A DNA stretch of 64,000 nt, taken from NCBI RefSeq assembly GCF_003014675.1, contig NZ_PYAU01000001.1, positions 3,038,001 to 3,102,000 on the forward strand, written 5' to 3'. The notes under the pieces were generated by a model. The model saw only the letters and a program-made list of their open reading frames with translations, was not told where the DNA came from and did not search any database. A program made the translations under genes and the position numbers. Numbering within the stretch: position 1 is the stretch's first letter; each line of letters starts with the position of its first letter. Of the stretch, positions 25,871-33,903 are shown in pieces. The DNA comes from Labedella gwakjiensis (GTDB taxonomy: Bacteria; Actinomycetota; Actinomycetes; Actinomycetales; Microbacteriaceae).

Positions 25871-26854
25871 ATGAACGCCCCAGCCGCCCCCGGTACGCCA
25901 GCGTCGCCCGACAGTCCCGCCGCGACGGAGCGCCCGTCGTCCTCCCTCGCCGTCGTCGTCGCGTTCGTCGCCAACGTCCTCGTCGCGATCGCGAAATCCG
26001 CGGCCGCGGCGCTCACGGGATCGGCGTCGATGCTCGCCGAGGCCGCGCACTCGTGGGCCGACGCCGGGAACGAGATCTTCCTCATCGTGGCCGACCGCAA
26101 AGCCGCGAGGCCGAGGGACGCGGCCCACCCGCTCGGCTACGGCCGGGAGTCCTACGTCTGGTCGCTGTTCGCCGCCGTCGGACTGTTCACGGCTGGAGCC
26201 GTCGTGTCCGTGACCCACGGCGTGCAGGAACTGCTGGAGCCGGAGCCCGCGAGCGACTTCGCCATCGCCTACGTCGTGCTCGCCGTGGCTTTCGTCCTCG
26301 AGGGGGCCTCCTTCGCGCAGTCGCTCGTTCAGATACGCCGCGACGCGCGGCGTCTCGGCCGGCCGGCCGTCGACCTCGCGCTCAACGGCTCCAACTCCAC
26401 GCTGCGGGCGGTGCTCGCCGAGGACGCCGCAGCCCTCATCGGCCTCGTGCTCGCCGCTACGGGCATCCTCCTCCACCAGGTGACGGGCAGTGCCGTCTAC
26501 GACGCCATCGGCTCGATCCTCATCGGGGTGCTCCTCGGCGTCGTCGCCATCGTGCTGATCGGTCGGAACCGACGCTTCCTCGTCGGCGTTGTGCCGCCGT
26601 CGGACGTGCGGCAGCGCGCCGGCCGCGCGCTCCTCGCTCTCCCCGACGTCGACCGGGTCACCTACCTGCACCTCGAGTTCATCGGGCCCGAGCGGCTGTC
26701 GCTCGTGGCCGCGGTCGACCTCGCCGGCGACGACCCCGAGAGCGGCGTCGCCCTCCGGCTGCGCACTCTCGAGCGGTCGATCGAGGAGATCCCGGCCATC
26801 GGCTCGGCCGTGCTCACCCTCAGCGTGCGCGACGAACCCTCCCTCGACTTCTGA
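25871..26854 (+). CDS. Cation diffusion facilitator (CDF) family transporter
   Basis: The 327-residue protein has about six hydrophobic segments and a C-terminal cytoplasmic domain. It probably exports a divalent metal by proton antiport. The first metal-site motif is in MLAEAAHSWADAGNE (helix II, His-x3-Asp); the second in helix V reads EDAAALIG instead of the commoner HxxxD/DxxxD, so the metal is uncertain. It is divergent from the PepSY-like gene and shares its regulatory region with the predicted response-regulator boxes. Confidence 0.88.
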   Translation: MNAPAAPGTPASPDSPAATERPSSSLAVVVAFVANVLVAIAKSAAAALTGSASMLAEAAHSWADAGNEIFLIVADRKAARPRDAAHPLGYGRESYVWSLFAAVGLFTAGAVVSVTHGVQELLEPEPASDFAIAYVVLAVAFVLEGASFAQSLVQIRRDARRLGRPAVDLALNGSNSTLRAVLAEDAAALIGLVLAATGILLHQVTGSAVYDAIGSILIGVLLGVVAIVLIGRNRRFLVGVVPPSDVRQRAGRALLALPDVDRVTYLHLEFIGPERLSLVAAVDLAGDDPESGVALRLRTLERSIEEIPAIGSAVLTLSVRDEPSLDF

Positions 26855-26888
26855 CGGGCCTCTTCTCGGCAGCGTTCTTCGGCCGGGA

Positions 26889-26915
26889 TGTCGAGAAACG
26901 GCAAGCGGTTACGTC
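26889..26915 (+). promoter_or_regulatory. Candidate ECF-type promoter TGTCGA-N17-CGTC
   Basis: TGTCGA (26889-26894) and CGTC (26912-26915) stand 71 bases before the YciI start. TGTC-type -35 and CG-containing -10 elements are characteristic of ECF41/ECF42 targets, so the pair may be autoregulated. Confidence 0.5.
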
Positions 26916-26986
26916 TCCCTCCTGAACGCGGTCAGAATGGGCCGCGGCGCACCGATTCGACGACGATTCCGATGAAGGAGAAACCG

Positions 26987-27394
26987 ATGACGAAATACCT
27001 GATGCTCAAGCACTACCGCGGACCGAAGGACTATGTCGAGAACCTGCCGCCGTCGGAGTGGGCACCGGGTGCGTGGGACGCCCACGTGCAGTACATGGAC
27101 GACTTCGCCGACCGCTTGCGCGAGACCGGCGAGTTCGTGTCGAGCACCGCGCTGGCCGAGGACGGCGTCTGGGTGCGTTTCGACGGGCAGGGGAGACCGC
27201 CCGTCACCGACGGCCCGTTCGCCGAGACGAAGGACCTCGTCGCCGGCTGGATGATGATCGACGTGGACTCCTACGAGCGCGCGCTCGAGCTCGCCGGCGA
27301 GCTGTCCGCTGCGCCAGGAGCAGGAGGGGAACCCCTGCGCGAATGGCTCGAGCTGCGGCCCGTCATGGAGCCGGCACCGACCGTCGCGGACTGA
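26987..27394 (+). CDS. YciI/DGPF-domain protein linked to an ECF42 sigma factor
   Basis: The 135-residue protein is a YCII-like ferredoxin-fold protein with the hallmark VTDGPFAETKDLVAGWMMID. DGPF proteins are the usual genomic partners of ECF42 sigma factors; their biochemical role is not known. The start is fixed by an AAGGAG ribosome site at 26975-26980. The sigma factor gene follows after ten bases. Confidence 0.92.
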   Translation: MTKYLMLKHYRGPKDYVENLPPSEWAPGAWDAHVQYMDDFADRLRETGEFVSSTALAEDGVWVRFDGQGRPPVTDGPFAETKDLVAGWMMIDVDSYERALELAGELSAAPGAGGEPLREWLELRPVMEPAPTVAD

Positions 27395-27404
27395 CGGTCA
27401 GGGC

Positions 27405-28541
27405 ATGGACGTCGTCGGTCTGCGCGAGCGGATCCCGCTCGTCGTCGCGGTGCTCGTGCGCCGCGGCGCCGACTTCGCCTCGGCGGAGGACGCCGTGCAG
27501 TCGGCTCTGCTGCGTGCCCTCGAGGTGTGGCCACAGGATCCGCCGCGCGACCCGACCGGGTGGCTCGTCACCGTGGCGTGGCGGGCGTTCGTCGACATCG
27601 TGCGCAGCGACACCGCTCGCGCGGCCCGCGAGGAGCGGGTGGCCGCGGAACCGCTTCCCGGTGACGTGCCGTCGCACGACGAGACGCTGCGCCTGTACTT
27701 CCTCTGCTCCCACCCCTCCCTGACCCCGAGCTCGGCGATCGCCCTCACCCTGCGGGCGGTCGCCGGGCTCACGACGAGGCAGATCGCCGAGGCGTATCTC
27801 GTGCCCGAGACGACGATGGCGCAGCGGATCAGCCGCGCCAAGCAGCGGATCGCCGCGGTGCGGCTCGACCAGCCGGGGGACGTGGGCACCGTGCTCGGTG
27901 TGCTCTACCTGCTCTTCAACGAGGGGTACTCGGGCGACGTCGATCTCGCCGCCGAGGCCATCCGCGTGAGCCGTCAGCTCGTCGCCCTCGCGGACGAGCC
28001 GGAGGTGCGTGGGCTCCTGGCGCTCATGCTCCTGCACCATGCCCGTCGGGCGGCGCGACTCACCCCATCGGGTCGGCTCGTGCCGCTCGCGGAGCAGGAC
28101 CGCTCCACGTGGGACACCGCGATGATCGCGGAGGGTGTCGCGATCCTCCAGTCAGCGCTCGCCCGCGACCGGCTCGGTCCGTATCAGGCGCAAGCGGCGA
28201 TCGCGGCCTTGCACGCCGACGCCCGCACCGCGGGCGAGACCGACTGGACGCAGATCGTGGAGTGGTACGACGAGCTCCTCACGCTCACCCCCACCGCCGT
28301 GGTGCGTCTCAACCGCGCCGTGGCCGTGGGGGAGGCGGACGGACCGCGCGCGGGGCTGGCCGCGCTCTCCCAGGTCGATCCGATGGTGCCGCGTTTCGCG
28401 GCCGTGTCCGCGTACCTGCACGAGCGGGCCGGGGATCGGGAGACCGCCGCCGTCGAGTACGCCGAGGCTGCGCGCCGCGCGACGTCGGAGGCCGAGCGTG
28501 ACCACCTGAGCCGCGCCGCCGCCCGGTTACGCGACCGGTGA
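27405..28541 (+). CDS. ECF42-type RNA polymerase sigma factor with C-terminal extension
   Basis: The 378-residue protein has sigma region 2 (DFASAEDAVQSALLRALEVW, GWLVTVAWRAFVDIVRS) and region 4 (GLTTRQIAEAYLVPETTMAQ RISRAK) in the first 170 residues. A 200-residue helical C-terminal part contains YLLFNEGY and a TPR-like series. This extension and the DGPF partner upstream identify the ECF42 group. No anti-sigma factor is encoded nearby; in this group the extension itself is believed to modulate activity. The natural signal is unknown. Its 3' end overlaps the convergent GNAT gene by 15 bases. Confidence 0.92.
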   Translation: MDVVGLRERIPLVVAVLVRRGADFASAEDAVQSALLRALEVWPQDPPRDPTGWLVTVAWRAFVDIVRSDTARAAREERVAAEPLPGDVPSHDETLRLYFLCSHPSLTPSSAIALTLRAVAGLTTRQIAEAYLVPETTMAQRISRAKQRIAAVRLDQPGDVGTVLGVLYLLFNEGYSGDVDLAAEAIRVSRQLVALADEPEVRGLLALMLLHHARRAARLTPSGRLVPLAEQDRSTWDTAMIAEGVAILQSALARDRLGPYQAQAAIAALHADARTAGETDWTQIVEWYDELLTLTPTAVVRLNRAVAVGEADGPRAGLAALSQVDPMVPRFAAVSAYLHERAGDRETAAVEYAEAARRATSEAERDHLSRAAARLRDR

Positions 28542-29021
28542 CGCCGAGCGCAGGTCGAGCTCCATGAAGACGCTGAGCGGGTCGTCCACATAGGAGCCGA
28601 ACGGCCCCCGCTCGACGAAGCCGGCACGAACGTAGAGGCGCCGGGCCGGCGCGAAGAAGTCCTCAGAGCCCGTCTCGAGCCGCAGGTGGGAGTAGCCCCG
28701 CGAGCGGGCTTCCGCGACGATTCGTGCGACGAGGGTCGCGGCGACGCCTCGACCCCGCGCTGCGGCCGTCGTGCGCATCGACTTCACCTCGCCCGTCCCG
28801 TCGTCGAGGTCCGCGAGGGCGCCGCAGCCCAGGAGGACTCCGTCCGCGTCTCGCGCGGACCAGAACGTGACGGACGGGTCGGCGAGCGCGGTGTGGTCGA
28901 GCGCGTGCACGCTCTCCGCCGGGGACGTCGCGAACATGTCCGCGAGGTGCTCGTCGAGCAGCACGCGCACGTCCTGGGCTGCGGGACTGTCGAGCTGGAC
29001 CGAGACGTCAGGGCTGTGCAT
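28527..29021 (-). CDS. GNAT-family N-acetyltransferase
   Basis: The 164-residue protein has the GNAT acetyl-CoA motif ARGRGVAATLVARIV (R/Q-x-x-G-x-G/A type) and a C-terminal YVRAGFVERGPFGSY segment typical of this fold. It resembles the PhnO/RimI-like branch but the acceptor is unknown. ATG at 29021 is preceded by TATCCT at six bases, indicating a leaderless transcript. It converges on and slightly overlaps the sigma factor gene. Confidence 0.87.
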   Translation of the reverse strand: MHSPDVSVQLDSPAAQDVRVLLDEHLADMFATSPAESVHALDHTALADPSVTFWSARDADGVLLGCGALADLDDGTGEVKSMRTTAAARGRGVAATLVARIVAEARSRGYSHLRLETGSEDFFAPARRLYVRAGFVERGPFGSYVDDPLSVFMELDLRSASPVA

Positions 29022-29027
29022 CCGACC

Positions 29028-29033
29028 AGGATA
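29028..29033 (-). promoter_or_regulatory. Predicted -10 box (TATCCT) of the GNAT gene
   Basis: TATCCT, read on the minus strand, is six bases before the ATG at 29021. Confidence 0.45.
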
Positions 29034-29062
29034 TTCGTGACGGCGGGTCCGGTCCGAGTCGT

Positions 29063-30502
29063 TCAGTCGGAGGAGGCCGGCAGCACGATCGTGAGCCGTG
29101 CTCCGCCGAGGGGCGATTCCTCCGCGCCGGCGGTGCCGCCCGAGACCGTCGCGATGTGGCGCACGATCGCGAGACCGAGCCCGCTCCCGCCCGCATCGCG
29201 GCTGCGGCCCTCGTCGAGCCGCACGAAGCGCTCGAACACGCGCTCGCGCTCCTCCGGTGGGATGCCCGTCCCGTCGTCGTCCACGGAGACGATGCACCAC
29301 GCGCCCTCGGTCCGGACGGAGAGGGCGATGCGCCCCTGGGCGTGACGCACGGCGTTGTCGACGACGTTGCGCACGGCCCTGCCGAGAAGCGCCGGATCGC
29401 CCGAGACGCGTGCCGGGGCGATGCCGGACGCGTCCACGTCGACCGAGCCGGTGGCTCGCACGCGGCGTACCTCCTGCAGGAGGACGTCGTCGAGGTCGAC
29501 GGGCTCGGCGCGCTCGGAGCGGCCGCGCTCGTCGAGCCGGGTGAGGAGCAGCAGCGACTCGACGATGTCCTGCATCCGCGCCCCCTCGGAGCGGACGGTC
29601 GAGGCGAGGGCCGCCGTCGGCACCCGGTCGGGGTGGGCTTCGGCCACCTCGGCGTACTGGCGGAGCACGGCGAGCGGGGAGCGCAGCTCGTGGGAGGCGT
29701 CGGACACGAACCGACGTTGCGAGCGTTGGGACGCGTCGAGACGGTCGAGCATCGCGTTCATCGTCTGGGCGAGCGCCTGGATCTCGTCGGCCGTGGCCGG
29801 CTCGGGGACCCGCTGGGAGAGGTCGGACGCGCCGATGCCCTCGACGCGGCGCCGGATGCGCTCGACGGGGCGCAGCGCACGGCCCACGACGACCGAGGTC
29901 ACGACGGCGACGAACACCACGAGGAGCGGCACGGCCACGGCGAGCAGGGCTCCGGCCGTCGCGACGGCGTCGTCCGCTTCGTCGAGGGGCAGCGCGACCA
30001 CGAGGACGGCGTCGTCCGACGCGTCGTCGTCGGAGTCCCCATCATCGTCATCATCGTCGTCACCGCGGCCGGTCGTGCTCACGACCGAGTCGACGGACAC
30101 GTCGTCGTCCGCCGCCGCCACGTATCGATCGCCGAGGATCGTCACGGCGATGGCGTCCGAGTCCGGTTCGAGTGCGACGTCCAGAAGAATGGCGGCGGTC
30201 CGCGGGGCGCCGCAGGACGCGTCGCCGTCGATGTACGCACCGTCGGCCGAGAGCAGACACACGACGCGGTCGTCGTCGTCATCGGAGAGATCGGTCGCGT
30301 CGCCGGCTTCGAGGAGGCGCGTGTATTCCGCGACGTCCTGCTCGGCGACGGCGGCGACGTTGTCGACGACGGATCGGCTGAGCAGCCCGACGAACACGAT
30401 CGAGCCGATCACGAGCGCGACAGCGACGACGGCCGTGGCGGCGATCGTCGCCCGAGCGCGGACCGACGAGAAGCGGGCAGCGGAGAGGAAGCGGCGGCGC
30501 AC
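29063..30502 (-). CDS. Sensor histidine kinase with Asp-rich sensor loop
   Basis: A 479-residue membrane kinase. Hydrophobic segments at about 20-42 and 182-206 flank an extracytoplasmic sensor of 140 residues, followed by HAMP, the H-box SDASHELRSPLAV with phospho-acceptor H271, the N-box NVVDNAVRH and the G-boxes DDGTGIPPEE and GGSGLGLAI. The sensor is extremely acidic, with an Asp run at about 148-164 and another at 74-78. Such clusters could bind cations or cationic peptides, as in PhoQ, but that is inference. GTG start, four bases after the regulator gene. Confidence 0.93.
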   Translation of the reverse strand: MRRRFLSAARFSSVRARATIAATAVVAVALVIGSIVFVGLLSRSVVDNVAAVAEQDVAEYTRLLEAGDATDLSDDDDDRVVCLLSADGAYIDGDASCGAPRTAAILLDVALEPDSDAIAVTILGDRYVAAADDDVSVDSVVSTTGRGDDDDDDDGDSDDDASDDAVLVVALPLDEADDAVATAGALLAVAVPLLVVFVAVVTSVVVGRALRPVERIRRRVEGIGASDLSQRVPEPATADEIQALAQTMNAMLDRLDASQRSQRRFVSDASHELRSPLAVLRQYAEVAEAHPDRVPTAALASTVRSEGARMQDIVESLLLLTRLDERGRSERAEPVDLDDVLLQEVRRVRATGSVDVDASGIAPARVSGDPALLGRAVRNVVDNAVRHAQGRIALSVRTEGAWCIVSVDDDGTGIPPEERERVFERFVRLDEGRSRDAGGSGLGLAIVRHIATVSGGTAGAEESPLGGARLTIVLPASSD

Positions 30503-30506
30503 GCGA

Positions 30507-31184
30507 TCAGCCCCCGTGGGCGTCGAGCCGATAGCCGGACCCCCGAACGGTCTCGATGGCGGCGCGGTCGAAGGGCCGGTCGACCTTGTTGCGGAGGTGC
30601 CGCACGTACACCTCGACGATGTTCGGGTCGCCCTCGAAGTCGTCGTCCCACACGTTCCCGAGGACGTCGCGCTTCGTCACGACCTCGCCGCGCCGGCGCA
30701 TGAGGTACTCGAACACGGCGAACTCGCGGCTCGTCAGCTCGATCTCCGTGTCTCCACGCCACGTCCGACGGGAGGCCGGGTCGAGGCGCAGGTCTCCGGC
30801 CTCGAGCACGGTGGGCCGGTCGCGAACTCCTCGGCGCACGAGGGCGCGGATGCGCGCCACGAGGACCGCGAAGGAGAACGGCTTCGTGAGGTAGTCGTCC
30901 GCACCGGTGTCGAGCGCCTCGATCTGGTCCCAGTCGCCGTCCTTCGCGGTGAGCATGATGACGGGCGTCCAGTTCTCCTCCTCGCGGAGGGTCTGGCACA
31001 CGCGGTAGCCGGACATGCCGGGCATCATGATGTCGAGCACGATCGCGTCGTAGCTGTTCTCGCGGGCGAACCAGAGCCCGTCGATGCCGTTGTCGGCGGT
31101 GTCGACGGCGAAGCCCTCGGCCTCGAGACCCAGCCGGAGCCCCTCGGCGAGCCGTCGTTCGTCGTCCACGACGAGTACGCGCAC
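30507..31184 (-). CDS. OmpR/PhoB-family response regulator
   Basis: The 225-residue protein has a receiver domain with the acidic pair VVDDE at 5-9, phospho-acceptor D51 (IVLDIMMPGMSG) and LTKPF near 100. A C-terminal winged-helix DNA-binding domain (LTSREFAVFEYLMRRRGEVV onward) follows. It is the first gene of a two-gene operon with the kinase. The start is GTG at 31184 with a GAGAGG ribosome site. Direct GCTTCAG repeats in its own promoter and in that of the PepSY-like gene are its probable binding sites, implying positive autoregulation. Confidence 0.94.
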   Translation of the reverse strand: MRVLVVDDERRLAEGLRLGLEAEGFAVDTADNGIDGLWFARENSYDAIVLDIMMPGMSGYRVCQTLREEENWTPVIMLTAKDGDWDQIEALDTGADDYLTKPFSFAVLVARIRALVRRGVRDRPTVLEAGDLRLDPASRRTWRGDTEIELTSREFAVFEYLMRRRGEVVTKRDVLGNVWDDDFEGDPNIVEVYVRHLRNKVDRPFDRAAIETVRGSGYRLDAHGG

Positions 31185-31235
31185 GCGCTCACCGCCTCTC
31201 TACCGGACCGGGTCCGGCCGCCGATTCGTCCCCCC

Positions 31236-31270
31236 ATCATGTCGGACCCGCGCTGAAGCGCACCTGAAGC
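31236..31270 (-). promoter_or_regulatory. Promoter of the two-component operon with tandem GCTTCAG boxes
   Basis: On the minus strand, GCTTCAG lies at 31264-31270 and 31253-31259, eleven bases apart. The proximal box begins eleven bases upstream of CATGAT (31236-31241), a -10-like hexamer. Box sequence and spacing are the same as at 25798-25841. Confidence 0.6.
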
Positions 31271-31406
31271 GCGCGCACTCTCTCTCGCGCACTCCCGACA
31301 TGCTGCGTTCGAGCGTGAATGCACCGCTGTGCGGGTGCGAATACGCTCAAACGCAGCATCTCGCGGAGAGGGCCCGCGGAAAGGGCCCGCAGCGACGTCG
31401 GCAGAG

Positions 31407-32309
31407 TCAGGCGGCGGCGAGGCGCGCGAGGCGGGAACGCGCGGCCTGCTCGGACGTGGAGGAGGCGCCGAGGATCCGGGCGACGAGCCACAGCACCACG
31501 CGCGTCGCGGTGACGACGGGCAGGGGAGTGCGCCGAAGCCCGAGGAGCCGCCGGTACTCGACCGGCAACGAGGCGACCGCGCCCGCGAACAGGATGCGGT
31601 ACGCGGGCATCATCGAGCGACGCAGCGGCGGCCGGCGTATGAAACGGACGGCCTCGGCCACACGCTCGTCCGTCTTCATCACGGGCCGGAACGCCGTGAG
31701 AGCGTCGCGCAGCTCCCGCTCCGATCGCGGGGGATGCACGACGCCCACGAGCTCGCCGGCCGTCGCCCACTCGGCGACGTACGCGTCGGCCCCGCCGGGG
31801 ATCGGCCCGCCCCACAGCTCGTGGCAGGAGAGGAACGCGTCGGTGAAGACGACGTGCACCCAGGAGAGCAGCTCGGGGTCGCCAGCGGAGTACGGGCGCT
31901 CCGTCCCGTCGGCGGCGATGTAGGTGCCGGCGACGCGCGTATGGAACCGGCTCACGCGCGCCGACTCCCGCTGTGCGACGGTCGTGTCGGCGAAGGTCAC
32001 GGTGATGAGCCACTGGATGGTGCCGGAGAGTCGACCGAGCGGGTCCTCGCGGTAGCGCGACCAGTCGTGCACTCCCGCCATCGCACCGGGGTGGAGCGTC
32101 TGGACGAGCAGCGCGCGGATCCCCGCGACGAGCGTCGCGATGCCGCCGTGAACGGCCCAGCTGGCCGATCCGGGTCCGAAGTAGCCGGCATCGTCGCCCT
32201 CGGCGATCGCGTCGACCCACGCCGGCTTGCCGTCACTCTGCCCGGAGAACGTGGTGAGGAGGTGCGACCGCCACGTCGCCGCGGTGCGGGAGAAGCGGCC
32301 GGTCGTCAT
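31407..32309 (-). CDS. MpaB-like oxygenase (DUF2236)
   Basis: The 300-residue protein belongs to the DUF2236 family, related to the latex-clearing/MpaB haem-dependent oxygenases. Visible features are LHPGAMAGVHDWSRY, with a histidine expected near the haem, the RVSRFHTRVAG segment and WVHVVFTDAF. The family includes rubber oxygenase-like enzymes, but most members have no known substrate. No signal peptide is seen, so it should be cytoplasmic. The ATG at 32309 is preceded by TACGGT at six bases. Confidence 0.83.
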   Translation of the reverse strand: MTTGRFSRTAATWRSHLLTTFSGQSDGKPAWVDAIAEGDDAGYFGPGSASWAVHGGIATLVAGIRALLVQTLHPGAMAGVHDWSRYREDPLGRLSGTIQWLITVTFADTTVAQRESARVSRFHTRVAGTYIAADGTERPYSAGDPELLSWVHVVFTDAFLSCHELWGGPIPGGADAYVAEWATAGELVGVVHPPRSERELRDALTAFRPVMKTDERVAEAVRFIRRPPLRRSMMPAYRILFAGAVASLPVEYRRLLGLRRTPLPVVTATRVVLWLVARILGASSTSEQAARSRLARLAAA

Positions 32310-32315
32310 GGACCG

Positions 32316-32321
32316 ACCGTA
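32316..32321 (-). promoter_or_regulatory. Predicted -10 box (TACGGT) of the MpaB-like gene
   Basis: TACGGT on the minus strand is six bases before the ATG at 32309. Confidence 0.45.
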
Positions 32322-32353
32322 CGTCGGCCGCCTGGGAGCGGGGGAGTCGGCAC

Positions 32354-33790
32354 TCAGGAGAGCCCGGGTCCGTCGCCGCGCCAACCGGACGGACCGTCCG
32401 ATCCCGCCTCATACTCGTCGAGGGGAGTGTCGTCGCGGCGCCAGGCATCGATCACCGGCTGCACGATGTGCCAGCAGCGTTCGGCGACGTCGGCCCGGAT
32501 CGACAGCATCGGGTCACCGTCGAGGATCCCGCGCAGCACCTCGCCGTATGGCAGGAGGTCGCCGGAGTCCTGGTGGGCCACGAGTTCCGACTGCTCCAGG
32601 CGGAACGGGTCGCCCCCGCCGTTCATCGTGAGCTGCATCTGAACGTCGCCCGTCATGAGGTCGAGGACGATCGTCTGCTCACGCGGGGTCCCCTCGATTC
32701 CGGGGATGGGCGAGACGGGACGCAGAACGAGCCGCGCCTGCGACCGCTTCGCGCCGAGAGCCTTGCCGGACCGGAGGACGAACGGGACGTCGTGCCACCG
32801 CCTGGTCTTCACGCGCACCGTCACCTCCGCGAGCGTCTCGGTCTTCCGGGACGGGTCGACGCCCTTCTCCTCGGCATAGGAGGGCAGGGTGCGGTCCCCG
32901 ATCGTGCCGGCGGTGTAGCGGGCCCGTCGAGCGTCGGCGACCGGGTCGCCGCTCCACAGCTCGGTGTTGCGGAGGACCTGGGCCACGTTGTCGCGGAGTT
33001 CGACCTCGTCGACGCGGGGCGGCGGCTCCATCGCGATGATCGCGAGCACCTCGAGCACGTGGCTCTGGATCATGTCGACGAGGGCGCCGCTCGAGTCGTA
33101 GTAGCCGGCCCGGCCCTCGAGGCCGAGCGTCTCGTCGAAGACGATCTCCACGCGCTCGATGGAGCCCGCGTCCCACACCGGTTCGAGGATGCGGTTCGCG
33201 AGGCGCAGCCCCAGGATGTTGAGCACCGTGGACTTCCCGAGGAAGTGGTCGATGCGGAACACCTGCTTCTCGGGCACGATCGCCGCGATGCGTTCATTGA
33301 GCGCGCGGGCGCTCTCCTCGTCCACTCCGAAGGGCTTCTCGAGAGCCAACCGCGTCCCCTCAGGGACGTCGACCTTCTGGAGCGCCGCGCACACCTTCGC
33401 CGTCACGGCCGGGGGCAGCGCGAAGTAGATGACGGGGGTTCCGGTGCAGGCGGCGAGCAGCTCGGTGAGGGCGTCGGGGTCCGTCGCGTCGGCCGTGATG
33501 TAGCGGGTGGACGCGATGAGGCGCTCGGTCGGGGTCGACTCGTCGGCGACGCTGTCGGTCTCCTCCGCGTCGCTCCGGCGCTCGTCCACGGGGTGTTCGT
33601 CGGCCGCGTGGTGCATCGCCTCGGCCACGAGGTCCGTCCAGCCGTCACGGACGGTGTCGTCGAGGCCCGCGCCGATCACGGTCACGTCGTGATCGTGATG
33701 GGCGAGCAGGCTCGCGAGACCGGGCAGCAGGAGCCGCTTCGTGAGGTCGCCGCCGGCGCCGAGGATGAGGAGGGTCACGGGTGCGCTCAT
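32354..33790 (-). CDS. zwf: Glucose-6-phosphate dehydrogenase family protein
   Basis: The 478-residue protein oxidises glucose 6-phosphate with NAD(P)+ in the pentose phosphate pathway. The nucleotide motif ILGAGGDLTKR (canonical GxSGDLA/T) is at residue 9, the substrate motif RIDHFLGKS near 180 and EKPFG before it. An acidic insertion (HPVDERRSDAEETDSV and further) at about residues 64-90 is unusual. The gene is not with tkt, tal, opcA or pgl, so it is probably a second zwf in the genome. ATG 33790 has TAGGCT at six bases. Confidence 0.9.
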   Translation of the reverse strand: MSAPVTLLILGAGGDLTKRLLLPGLASLLAHHDHDVTVIGAGLDDTVRDGWTDLVAEAMHHAADEHPVDERRSDAEETDSVADESTPTERLIASTRYITADATDPDALTELLAACTGTPVIYFALPPAVTAKVCAALQKVDVPEGTRLALEKPFGVDEESARALNERIAAIVPEKQVFRIDHFLGKSTVLNILGLRLANRILEPVWDAGSIERVEIVFDETLGLEGRAGYYDSSGALVDMIQSHVLEVLAIIAMEPPPRVDEVELRDNVAQVLRNTELWSGDPVADARRARYTAGTIGDRTLPSYAEEKGVDPSRKTETLAEVTVRVKTRRWHDVPFVLRSGKALGAKRSQARLVLRPVSPIPGIEGTPREQTIVLDLMTGDVQMQLTMNGGGDPFRLEQSELVAHQDSGDLLPYGEVLRGILDGDPMLSIRADVAERCWHIVQPVIDAWRRDDTPLDEYEAGSDGPSGWRGDGPGLS

Positions 33791-33796
33791 ACCGCG

Positions 33797-33802
33797 AGCC
33801 TA
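33797..33802 (-). promoter_or_regulatory. Predicted -10 box (TAGGCT) of zwf
   Basis: TAGGCT on the minus strand is six bases before the ATG at 33790. Confidence 0.45.
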
Positions 33803-33903
33803 GGGCCGGCGTCCTCGACGCGAGCGGGGTGTCTCCCCACCCGGCGCCGATGCTAGGCTCACGCGGCGCGGAGAGGTGGCCCGCTACTCGGCCGCTCGGC
33901 CGT

